A stretch of 5,870 nucleotides of DNA from an uncultured Rhodospirillaceae bacterium. GTDB lineage: Bacteria; Pseudomonadota; Alphaproteobacteria; RF32; CAG-239. Positions within the stretch are counted from its first letter, which is position 1. Every line of letters begins with the position of its first letter. The translations under genes were made by a program, and so were the position numbers. The stretch lies in the NCBI GenBank assembly GCA_900313155.1, contig OMQE01000140.1, positions 1 through 5,870 on the forward strand, read 5' to 3'. Shown in pieces: positions 1 to 5,870 of this stretch. The notes under the pieces were generated by a model. It saw nothing but the letters and a program-made list of their open reading frames with translations. It searched no databases and was not told the DNA's origin.

Positions 1-567
1 ACGATTGAAAATGCTTTGCGCAATTTTGTGCTCCGATACCCCGCGCGCCAACATTTTAACAATTATCGACATTAACTCTCGCAAACGCAGCTGTTCTGCA
101 GACACGCGCTTTTCTTTAATTTTATGTTCTTCGGTATCTATTGTTTCTTGTTGTATATGGGCATGTTGTTGCATCACTTCTTTCAAGCGCTCATAATCTT
201 CACGCACACCTAAAATATCATCCGATTCCGCTGAAGCCTCAACCAAACTGAGCGAAAGTTCTTTTTCCGCTTCCAACTGAGCGGCAGCTTCTTCATCAAT
301 TTCGCCCAAAAATTCATCAAGTTGGTCTGTTGTCTGATCTTCGCTTCTGAAGGTATCTATCACCGCCTTGATATAAATTACGCACAAAAGCACCAAAAAT
401 AAGGCAAATAAAGCAACAATCAATACCCCATCAGGTCCAAATTCCTCAATAATTCGTCCGTGAATTTTTTCATATTTCGCCACAAAAAAAGCCACCCAAT
501 TCTGCCAGTCCGTCTGGTTGGGGATTTTCCACGTCAAAACATCAAAAAATCGGTAAAAAAAGTGCAT
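1..567 (-). CDS. Single-pass membrane protein with charged helical tail, 3' end missing (partial)
   Basis: An open frame of 189 codons runs from ATG at 567 leftwards through position 1 without a stop, so the C-terminus lies outside the window. I do not recognise the family. Residues 1-46 are an aromatic-rich N-terminal part. Residues 47-66 (GVLIVALFALFLVLLCVIYI) are a clear transmembrane helix. The rest is strongly charged and probably helical or coiled coil, with an acidic stretch at 76-120 and a Q/E/K-rich stretch at 121-165. The last visible segment, residues 165-187, reads LMSIIVNMLARGVSEHKIAQ and resembles the 'G-s-x-x-x-IA' pattern of helix-turn-helix or DUF2802-like segments; this is a resemblance only. 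The start is supported by AGGAAAGG five bases upstream. The gene lies 75 bp downstream of the TPR gene on the same strand, so co-transcription is likely. The tail is probably cytoplasmic, which is inference. Confidence 0.8.
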   Translation of the reverse strand, partial: MHFFYRFFDVLTWKIPNQTDWQNWVAFFVAKYEKIHGRIIEEFGPDGVLIVALFALFLVLLCVIYIKAVIDTFRSEDQTTDQLDEFLGEIDEEAAAQLEAEKELSLSLVEASAESDDILGVREDYERLKEVMQQHAHIQQETIDTEEHKIKEKRVSAEQLRLRELMSIIVKMLARGVSEHKIAQSIFNR

Positions 568-572
568 TGTTG

Positions 573-580
573 CCTTTCCT
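573..580 (-). promoter_or_regulatory. Shine-Dalgarno site of the partial membrane protein gene
   Basis: On the minus strand the sequence reads AGGAAAGG, then CAACA, then the ATG at 567-565. This is a strong purine-rich ribosome binding site at normal spacing. It fixes the start of a gene that otherwise has no stop in the window and could be overlooked. Confidence 0.7.
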
Positions 581-642
581 GTTTCTTATCTTTAGCTAGG
601 TATAGCCGAAAAGCGCCGAAATGTCCAGTATTCGTTTTATTT

Positions 643-2115
643 TTAGTGCAATATTTTACTTTTAATCAGTTCTATAAATTCATTATCTTCTGTTTTTTTT
701 GCAAATTCAAGAGCTTGTTTGGAATATGTATGGGCTTGTTCAATATTTCCGCGTAATTGTTGTGTAATTGCTAAATTAACGGCATCTGCCGCCGCACCGG
801 TATATCGATTACTTTGTTGTTCCAACGTCAATGATTTTTGCAACCACTTTTCGGCTACGGACAAATTATTGTTTTCCATATTTATAAGCCCGAGCAAGCT
901 ATATACATTAGCAACATGAAAACCGCTCTTATGCTTTTTGAGTACGTTCAAAATTTGCTTTGAAAGTTTTTCGGCTTGAGCAAACTTATTGATTTTGCAT
1001 AAGGCGTTTGCCGTACTGTATCCGCTTTCGGCGTAAGCTGTGTAATTGCGTTGTTGCAAATACAATTCCGCCGCCTTTTGTAAAGAGCTGACGGCTTTAG
1101 AATAGTTCATTTTTTCGTAAAAAATTTGACCTTCCAACTGCAAACAAAACGCCAATCCTATGTTATGATGCATTTTTTCATAAAACCGATGCGTTTTTCT
1201 AACCTTTTTCAGCGCCACGTCAATTTTACCCGACGTCAATTCCAAAAGCGCTTGCTGATTGATAATATCTGCCTGCATTTTTTCTGTTGGCGCTAACAGC
1301 AATGCTTGTTCATAATATGCTTCTGCTTCTTCATTTCGCCCTTCAAACAGCATTAACATACCTTTAGATGCAATAGCGGCGGAAAGATGAAGCACCGCCC
1401 CTTGCAAGCGATATATTTTAATGGCGGCATCTAACATTGTTTCAGCAGTGTCATTCATACAGCATAAACGATATATTTCCGCCAATTTTATGTAGCAAGC
1501 TGCTTCTTCAGCCACATAACCTCTTTTTTTAAAAAATTTCAACGCCCTTTGTAAATGTTGCACGGCATTTTGCATATCTCCCGAATTTATGCACAGATGA
1601 GTTTGCATATAATCATTGTAAGCGCGTGCAATTTGGTGCAGTTTGCGCTGTTGCATTTGTTCCAGCCAAACCTGCGCCTGTTCAACCCCAAACATTTGCC
1701 AAGCCACCAGCGGGCGCAACGCGGCATAATGATACTGAAAATATGGTATTTGCTTACGCTTTTTCAAATTAGTAAAAGATTTTGCCAAACAATGATGAGC
1801 CAACAGCAAATCGGCCAACAATCCGTTTTTTGTTCGCAAAATATCCACTGCTTCATTAACCCTGCCTCCGGTCAGTTTTGCCAGAGCCTTTTTGGCTTTT
1901 TTATGTCGTCTGAAATAGAGATATTTCACGCTTTTATCAATAATCCAAGAACTGTATATCTGACTGCCGTCCATTTTTTGTTGTCGACGCAAAACATTTG
2001 TTCTCGCCATTTTTTGCAAATATTTCAACCGCGCCCGAATCCGCCACCACCCAAGGGGCAAAAGCAACACCACGGCTAAAATCAGCACAAAAAAAATATC
2101 TTCAAAAATATTCAT
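643..2115 (-). CDS. Membrane-anchored TPR-repeat protein
   Basis: This 490-residue protein starts with a hydrophobic segment at residues 9-24 (FVLILAVVLLLPLGWW) followed by a very basic stretch (R/K-rich, about 25-80). That pattern suggests an N-terminal membrane anchor with the bulk of the protein in the cytoplasm. From about residue 165 to 475 there are some eight helix-pair repeats with a period near 40 residues and TPR-like signatures, for example A-x-x-Y-x-x-A-L at 264-272 and A-E-K-W-L-Q-K-S-L at 421-429. TPR domains are protein-protein interaction scaffolds; no catalytic domain is visible, so the partner and function are unknown. The ATG at 2115 is preferred over an in-frame TTG at 2118, because the purine run AAAGG directly abuts the TTG and leaves it no spacing. 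Even from the ATG the gap is only 3 nt. The gene is divergent from the LonB-like gene and is followed by the partial membrane-protein gene with no terminator between. Confidence 0.85.
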   Translation of the reverse strand: MNIFEDIFFVLILAVVLLLPLGWWRIRARLKYLQKMARTNVLRRQQKMDGSQIYSSWIIDKSVKYLYFRRHKKAKKALAKLTGGRVNEAVDILRTKNGLLADLLLAHHCLAKSFTNLKKRKQIPYFQYHYAALRPLVAWQMFGVEQAQVWLEQMQQRKLHQIARAYNDYMQTHLCINSGDMQNAVQHLQRALKFFKKRGYVAEEAACYIKLAEIYRLCCMNDTAETMLDAAIKIYRLQGAVLHLSAAIASKGMLMLFEGRNEEAEAYYEQALLLAPTEKMQADIINQQALLELTSGKIDVALKKVRKTHRFYEKMHHNIGLAFCLQLEGQIFYEKMNYSKAVSSLQKAAELYLQQRNYTAYAESGYSTANALCKINKFAQAEKLSKQILNVLKKHKSGFHVANVYSLLGLINMENNNLSVAEKWLQKSLTLEQQSNRYTGAAADAVNLAITQQLRGNIEQAHTYSKQALEFAKKTEDNEFIELIKSKILH

Positions 2116-2191
2116 CAACCTTTACACTATTTTAGCATTTAGCTAATATTCTTTTATAAATTCAAAGTAAATTATATAGGATATTTTTAAA
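2116..2191. promoter_or_regulatory. Divergent intergenic region between the TPR gene and the LonB-like gene
   Basis: This very AT-rich gap must hold the promoters for both directions. For the plus strand, the best candidate is TTTACA (2121-2126), a 17-bp spacer, and TAATAT (2144-2149); an alternative -10 is TATAAA at 2155-2160 with TTAGCA (2132-2137) as a weak -35, also at 17 bp. For the minus strand, a TAAAAT -10 (complement of 2129-2134) can be proposed, but its -35 is poor. The plus gene has a modest Shine-Dalgarno, TAGGA at 2177-2181, 10 nt before its ATG. Confidence 0.5.
2129..2149. repeat. Inverted repeat, possible operator
   Basis: TTAGC (2132-2136) and GCTAA (2142-2146) form an inverted repeat around the 5-bp centre ATTTA. 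Allowing one mismatched pair (2131/2147), it extends to AT at 2129-2130 and AT at 2148-2149. It overlaps the proposed -10 elements of both divergent promoters, which is where a dimeric repressor would bind. The region is AT-rich and short palindromes arise by chance, so an operator role is only a suggestion. Confidence 0.3.
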
Positions 2192-4621
2192 ATGGCTATT
2201 ACAAAATTGACTTCTGACCAACTTTATCGCAAATGCGATGCTTCAAAATTTGATTTTAACAGCACGGCAGACTTGGAAGAGCGCCTTTCTGCCTTGGGAC
2301 AAGACCGAGCCATCAGAGCTGTGGAACTTGGTGTGCACATCAAATCTCGCGGCTATAACTTGTTCTGCCTCGGTCCGGAAGGAACCGGTAAAACCAGCTT
2401 GGTTCAACGCGTATTGGAGCAAGAGGCCAAAAAACGTCCAACCCCTGACGAATGGGCGTATGTCTATAACTTTGAAGAACCGTATAAACCTTTGGCTATC
2501 AGCTTTCCGGCCGGCACAGCGTGTGACTTTGCTAAGGATATTGATGAGCTGATTTTTGAACTTTCAACCACGTTACCGGCATTGGTCGAATCGGACGAAT
2601 ACAAAGCCGCTCTCGGCATCATTCGCCAAAAATATAAATCTAAAAAAGAAGAATATGTCAATGTTTTGCAACGCAAGGCTAAAGGCAAACGCGTTTCGTT
2701 ATTACACATGCAAATGGGCTTAGTTGTTGCGCCGATGAAAGATGGCGAAGTTTTAAGTCCTGATGCGTTTGATGAACTTCCTGATGATGAAAAACAGCTG
2801 ATTATGGACGATTTGAACGCCATGCAGGAAGAAATTGAAAATGCAACGCAAACCTTACCACATTGGGAAGAAAAGCAAAAACACGAAATTGATGCTTTAC
2901 GCGAAAAGTTTGTAAAATCTGCCGTTAAAGAGCCGATTGACACTTTGCGTGAAAAATATCGTAAATTACCGCAAGCAACTAAGTTTTTACGAGCCATTCA
3001 GAAAAATATTCTTGAAAATGTTGATGAATATGTACCTGAACCAAAAGCGCCGACAAATACAAATGAAGATGACCCGTTGCAGGCGCTCTTAAGCAAAGTG
3101 AAGCAACCGGAAGAAGACAAGTTTTCCAAACTCAAGGTTAATGTGATTGTTAAACACAAGCCGGACTCCGGTGCACCAATAGTCATACTTGACCACCCGA
3201 CGCAAGGTAATTTAGTCGGTAAGGTTGAACGAATCCAGCAATATGGTGCGCTTTTAACCGATTTTACGTTAATTAAAGGTGGCGCTTTGCACCGAGCTAA
3301 CGGCGGCTTTTTATTGCTCGACGCTCGCAAAGTTTTGGAACAACCTTTTGCCTGGGATTCTCTTAAACGCGCCATTGCTTCCAAGTGCATCAAAATTGAA
3401 GCGCCTAGCGAAGAAACCAGCTTTACCACCATTTCATTAGATCCTCAACCGATTCCGCTTAACATTAAAGTGGTGTTAACGGGCGATTTTGAAATTTATG
3501 ACCTTCTTTGTGAGCGTGATCCGGATTTCAGAGATTTCTTTAAGGTTGAAGCTGATTTTGGTATCATTATGGATCGAAACGACGAAAATGAGATCGAATA
3601 TGCCAAACTTATCGGTTCGTTATCTAAAAAGAAAGGACTGCGCTCGCTGAACAAACAAGCTGTGGCTCGAGTTATTGAATATGCCTCCCGCTTGGCCGGA
3701 AGCTCACACAAATTAACGGCACATATTTCTTCTATCGGAGATTTGTTGCGCGAAGCAGACTATTGGGCGCGCCAGTCAAAATCTAAACAAATCGGCAAAA
3801 ATCATATAGACCAAGCCATTGACGAGCAAATTTATCGCTCTGACCGAATTAAAACCGAAATGCTTGAACAAATTGACAAAGGGACGATTTTGATGGATGT
3901 TCAAGGTGAACGTGTGGGACAAATCAACGGTCTGGTCGTTTATGATTTTTCCAGCTACTCATTTGGCAAACCGGCACGTATTACCACTCAAGTCCGCATT
4001 GGTAAAGGAGATTTTGTGGATATTGAACGCGAAATTGCCATGAGCGGTCCTATTCATACCAAAGGTGTGTTAATATTGAAGTCGTTGCTGTCCAATCGCT
4101 TTGCCAAACACATGCCTCTATCGCTTTCGGCTTCTATTGTTTTTGAGCAATCGTATGGCGGTGTTGACGGTGACAGTGCTTCTTCCACCGAATATTACTG
4201 CATGTTATCAGCCATTACCGGAGTTCCGATTAAGCAAAATATTGCGGTAACGGGTTCCATTAACCAGTTTGGTGAAATTCAGCCGATTGGCGGGGTTAAT
4301 GAAAAAATCGAAGGCTTTTTTGATGTTTGTAAACATGGCGGCTTAACCGGTACTCAAGGTGTTATTATTCCGCACACAAACATTGAAAGTTTGATGCTTC
4401 GTGCCGATATTTTACAAGCCGTAGATGACGGAAAATTTAGTATTTATGCCATTGATACGGTTGACGACGGTATCGAAATTTTAACCGGTATCAAAGCCGG
4501 AAGCCCGAATACAAAAGGCGAATACCCGAAAGGCACAATCAATCGTATGGTGCAAGACAGCTTGAAACAATTTTATGCTGACTATGCCCGCTATGCTAAA
4601 GAAACGCACGGCTGTATGTAG
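2192..4621 (+). CDS. LonB-like ATP-dependent serine protease (AAA_32 / Lon_C, COG1067 type)
   Basis: This is an 809-residue ATP-dependent protease of the bacterial LonB-like group related to E. coli YcbZ, expected to unfold and degrade proteins in the cytoplasm. It lacks the N-terminal substrate-binding domain of classical LonA. Visible in order: Walker A GPEGTGKT (61-68); the family motif YNFEEPYKPLAISFPAG (92-108); a charged, coiled-coil-rich insertion (about 135-285); the Walker B-like GGFLLLDA (371-378); a sensor-1-like KVVLTGD (426-432); an arginine-finger-like DPDFRDFF (443-450); and a C-terminal Lon protease domain (about 564-770). The catalytic dyad is Ser662 in DGDSAS and Lys705 in GGVNEKIEGF. 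The 43-residue spacing equals that of Ser679/Lys722 in E. coli Lon, so an active protease is expected. Walker B reads D-A rather than D-E, which I recall as usual in this subgroup. The gene appears monocistronic, with its own promoter region and a terminator after the stop. Confidence 0.93.
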   Translation: MAITKLTSDQLYRKCDASKFDFNSTADLEERLSALGQDRAIRAVELGVHIKSRGYNLFCLGPEGTGKTSLVQRVLEQEAKKRPTPDEWAYVYNFEEPYKPLAISFPAGTACDFAKDIDELIFELSTTLPALVESDEYKAALGIIRQKYKSKKEEYVNVLQRKAKGKRVSLLHMQMGLVVAPMKDGEVLSPDAFDELPDDEKQLIMDDLNAMQEEIENATQTLPHWEEKQKHEIDALREKFVKSAVKEPIDTLREKYRKLPQATKFLRAIQKNILENVDEYVPEPKAPTNTNEDDPLQALLSKVKQPEEDKFSKLKVNVIVKHKPDSGAPIVILDHPTQGNLVGKVERIQQYGALLTDFTLIKGGALHRANGGFLLLDARKVLEQPFAWDSLKRAIASKCIKIEAPSEETSFTTISLDPQPIPLNIKVVLTGDFEIYDLLCERDPDFRDFFKVEADFGIIMDRNDENEIEYAKLIGSLSKKKGLRSLNKQAVARVIEYASRLAGSSHKLTAHISSIGDLLREADYWARQSKSKQIGKNHIDQAIDEQIYRSDRIKTEMLEQIDKGTILMDVQGERVGQINGLVVYDFSSYSFGKPARITTQVRIGKGDFVDIEREIAMSGPIHTKGVLILKSLLSNRFAKHMPLSLSASIVFEQSYGGVDGDSASSTEYYCMLSAITGVPIKQNIAVTGSINQFGEIQPIGGVNEKIEGFFDVCKHGGLTGTQGVIIPHTNIESLMLRADILQAVDDGKFSIYAIDTVDDGIEILTGIKAGSPNTKGEYPKGTINRMVQDSLKQFYADYARYAKETHGCM

Positions 4622-4646
4622 AAAAAAAGTATTGGGATTTTATAAC

Positions 4647-4689
4647 AATACCACTCTTCGTTTCTCTTTGCGATGAGTGGTGTTTTTTT
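4647..4689 (+). terminator. Rho-independent terminator of the LonB-like gene
   Basis: ACCACTC (4650-4656) pairs with GAGTGGT (4675-4681). After one T-T mismatch the stem continues with TCG/CGA (4658-4660 with 4671-4673) and closes a 10-nt loop. A run of seven T follows at 4683-4689. It begins 25 bp after the protease stop codon and separates that gene from mutY. The A-tract at 4622-4628 is too far from the stem for an efficient terminator in the opposite direction. Confidence 0.9.
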
Positions 4690-4711
4690 ATTTCAAAATG
4701 TTCATTTTCTG

Positions 4712-4740
4712 TTTTTAATTTATAAATTTTGTGTTAGAAT
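4712..4740 (+). promoter_or_regulatory. Extended -10 promoter of mutY
   Basis: TG at 4732-4733, one base, then TAGAAT at 4735-4740 form an extended -10 element (TGnTATAAT type, five of six in the hexamer). The -35 position at 17-bp spacing is only TTTTTA (4712-4717), which suits an extended -10 promoter. Transcription would start near 4747, within a couple of bases of the ATG at 4749. Confidence 0.5.
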
Positions 4741-4748
4741 ATTTGACG

Positions 4749-5735
4749 ATGGAAAAAGAAGAATTAACTTTAGCTTTGCTTAATTGGTATAAGGGAAATG
4801 GACGAATTTTGCCGTGGCGATACAAAGGCGGCGCTCACCCCGACCCTTATGTTGTGTTTGTATCTGAAATTATGTTGCAGCAAACCACCGTGGCAACGGT
4901 GTTAACCTATTTTGAGCGGTTTATGAGACGTTTTCCAACCGTGCAAGATTTAGCTCAAGCAAGCCAAGACGAAATTTATGCCTATTGGCAGGGATTGGGA
5001 TATTACGCTCGGGCACGTTCATTGCACCAAACTGCGCAAGCGGTGTGCTCACAATATGGCGGTGTTTTTCCGCATACACGCTCTGAGGTATCAAAGCTAA
5101 AAGGCTTCGGTCCTTACACAATTGCCAGTTTTTTGGCATTAGCCTACAATTTGCCGGAAACGGTGGTTGATGGTAATGTGATGCGGATTATGTGTCGGCT
5201 GAACCGCTGGACTCAACCATTAGATGAAATGATGTTGCAAATTCGCTCTTTTGCCGCAGAACTGACTTCTGAAAAACAACCGGCAGACTATGCTTCGGCA
5301 ATTATGGATTTAGGAGCAACGGTTTGCACGCCGAAAAAGCCCAAATGCCACGTTTGTCCATGGAAAGATTATTGTCAAAGCGCCAATACCGATAATGTGG
5401 AACAAATCCCTCAGCGCGCCAAGATGACAAAGAAAGAATTTAACGGCTATGTTTGGGTGATAAAAAATCAGCATAATGAAGTATTATTACGCAAACGAAC
5501 AGAAAAAGGTTTGTTGCACGGACTATATGAATTGCCGTGGAGTGAGGATAAAATTTATCAAAGAGCACAAGACAGCGGCAAAAGCGTATCGCATATTTTT
5601 ACGCATATAAAAATGACATTGAAGATTATGTTGATAGAGGCAAAAACTTGTGATGACGGCTTTTTTGTGCCGTTAGAAAAGATGCATGAATATCCGATGT
5701 CGACGTTAATGAAAAAAATTTTGCACAAAATATAA
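4749..5735 (+). CDS. mutY: Adenine DNA glycosylase MutY
   Basis: MutY removes adenine mispaired with 8-oxoguanine and so prevents G:C to T:A mutations. The 328-residue product (E. coli MutY has 350) carries the full set of family marks: catalytic Glu40 in SEIMLQQT; a helix-hairpin-helix, LKGFGPYT, at 117-124; catalytic Asp141 in VVDGNV; and the [4Fe-4S] ligands Cys193, Cys200, Cys203 and Cys209 with exact C-x6-C-x2-C-x5-C spacing. From about residue 234 a MutT-like C-terminal domain (GYVWVIKN, then RTEKGLLHGLYELPW and SHIFTHIKM) serves 8-oxoG recognition and lacks a catalytic Nudix box, as is normal for MutY. The ATG at 4749 is preferred to an in-frame GTG at 4731, because the GTG lies inside the -10 promoter element and the alignable family sequence begins only after the ATG. 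No Shine-Dalgarno is visible before either. The gene stands alone between a terminator and a tRNA gene. Confidence 0.95.
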   Translation: MEKEELTLALLNWYKGNGRILPWRYKGGAHPDPYVVFVSEIMLQQTTVATVLTYFERFMRRFPTVQDLAQASQDEIYAYWQGLGYYARARSLHQTAQAVCSQYGGVFPHTRSEVSKLKGFGPYTIASFLALAYNLPETVVDGNVMRIMCRLNRWTQPLDEMMLQIRSFAAELTSEKQPADYASAIMDLGATVCTPKKPKCHVCPWKDYCQSANTDNVEQIPQRAKMTKKEFNGYVWVIKNQHNEVLLRKRTEKGLLHGLYELPWSEDKIYQRAQDSGKSVSHIFTHIKMTLKIMLIEAKTCDDGFFVPLEKMHEYPMSTLMKKILHKI

Positions 5736-5743
5736 AAAAGTTA

Positions 5744-5772
5744 TAGACATTTGTAAAAAAACATATTATAAA
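5744..5772 (+). promoter_or_regulatory. Sigma70-type promoter of tRNA-Phe
   Basis: TAGACA (5744-5749) and TATAAA (5767-5772) each match the consensus hexamers at five of six bases and are separated by exactly 17 bp. Transcription would begin around 5779-5780, about 10 nt before the mature tRNA. It is the best-scoring promoter in the window by eye, as expected for a strongly expressed stable RNA. No terminator is visible between mutY and this site. Confidence 0.7.
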
Positions 5773-5788
5773 GCTTTTCGTAACTGAT

Positions 5789-5864
<76 letters not shown>

Positions 5865-5870
5865 TTAAAA

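Noticed and set aside
5..196. Plus-strand frame of 63 codons at the left edge
   Set aside because: It is antisense to the open minus-strand frame from 567, which has a good ribosome binding site and a clear transmembrane helix; this frame's product is Cys/Ser-rich.
568..642. Possible terminator between the two minus-strand genes
   Set aside because: The gap contains a repeated GCCGAA (606-611, direct repeat with 613-618) but no inverted repeat followed by a T-tract in the direction of transcription, so I treat the two genes as co-transcribed.
460..756. Plus-strand frame of 98 codons spanning the gap between the two minus-strand genes
   Set aside because: It overlaps both minus-strand genes antisense and its product is dominated by Phe, Cys and Lys from A/T runs. 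The minus-strand genes explain the sequence better.
1555..2079. Plus-strand frame of 174 codons opposite the TPR gene
   Set aside because: The minus-strand frame gives a coherent anchor-plus-TPR protein over the same bases, while this frame gives a low-complexity, His/Cys/Pro-rich product typical of antisense reading.
2464..2997. Minus-strand frame of 177 codons inside the LonB-like gene
   Set aside because: It lies wholly opposite well-conserved protease coding sequence, its translation is Ser/Cys-rich with no recognisable motif, and no ribosome binding site was noted. It is an antisense shadow.

Overview
The window is an ordinary-looking piece of bacterial chromosome, AT-rich by eye (estimated near 40% GC), with compact genes, sigma70-like promoters and one clear intrinsic terminator. 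Every gene is intact except the first, which runs off the left edge. The gene families (a LonB-type protease of the COG1067 class, MutY with an iron-sulfur cluster, a tRNA with encoded CCA) fit a Gram-negative proteobacterium. An AT-rich alphaproteobacterium is my guess from the general feel of the proteins, and I hold it with low confidence.

Layout: on the minus strand, reading leftwards from about 2115, lie a TPR-repeat protein with an N-terminal membrane anchor (643-2115) and then a single-pass membrane protein with a charged, helical tail (567 to the left edge, partial). They are 75 bp apart with no terminator between them, so they are probably one transcript. A 76-bp AT-rich divergent region (2116-2191) separates this pair from a plus-strand LonB-like ATP-dependent protease (2192-4621), which ends in a hairpin/T-tract terminator. 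Next comes mutY (4749-5735), with an extended -10 element so close to its ATG that the mRNA may be leaderless. Last is a complete tRNA-Phe (GAA) gene (5789-5864) with its own good promoter.

How the genes fit together: the LonB-like protease (protein quality control), MutY (repair of 8-oxoG:A mispairs) and tRNA-Phe are housekeeping functions with no evident shared pathway. The two minus-strand membrane-anchored proteins are the only uncharacterised part. Both have an N-terminal anchor or membrane segment and a long, presumably cytoplasmic, helical domain, so they may act together at the inner membrane, but nothing here shows what they do. I see no mobile element, CRISPR array, prophage gene or defence cassette. 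The observations most worth a second look are the uncharacterised membrane pair, an inverted repeat in the divergent promoter region, and the possible leaderless start of mutY.
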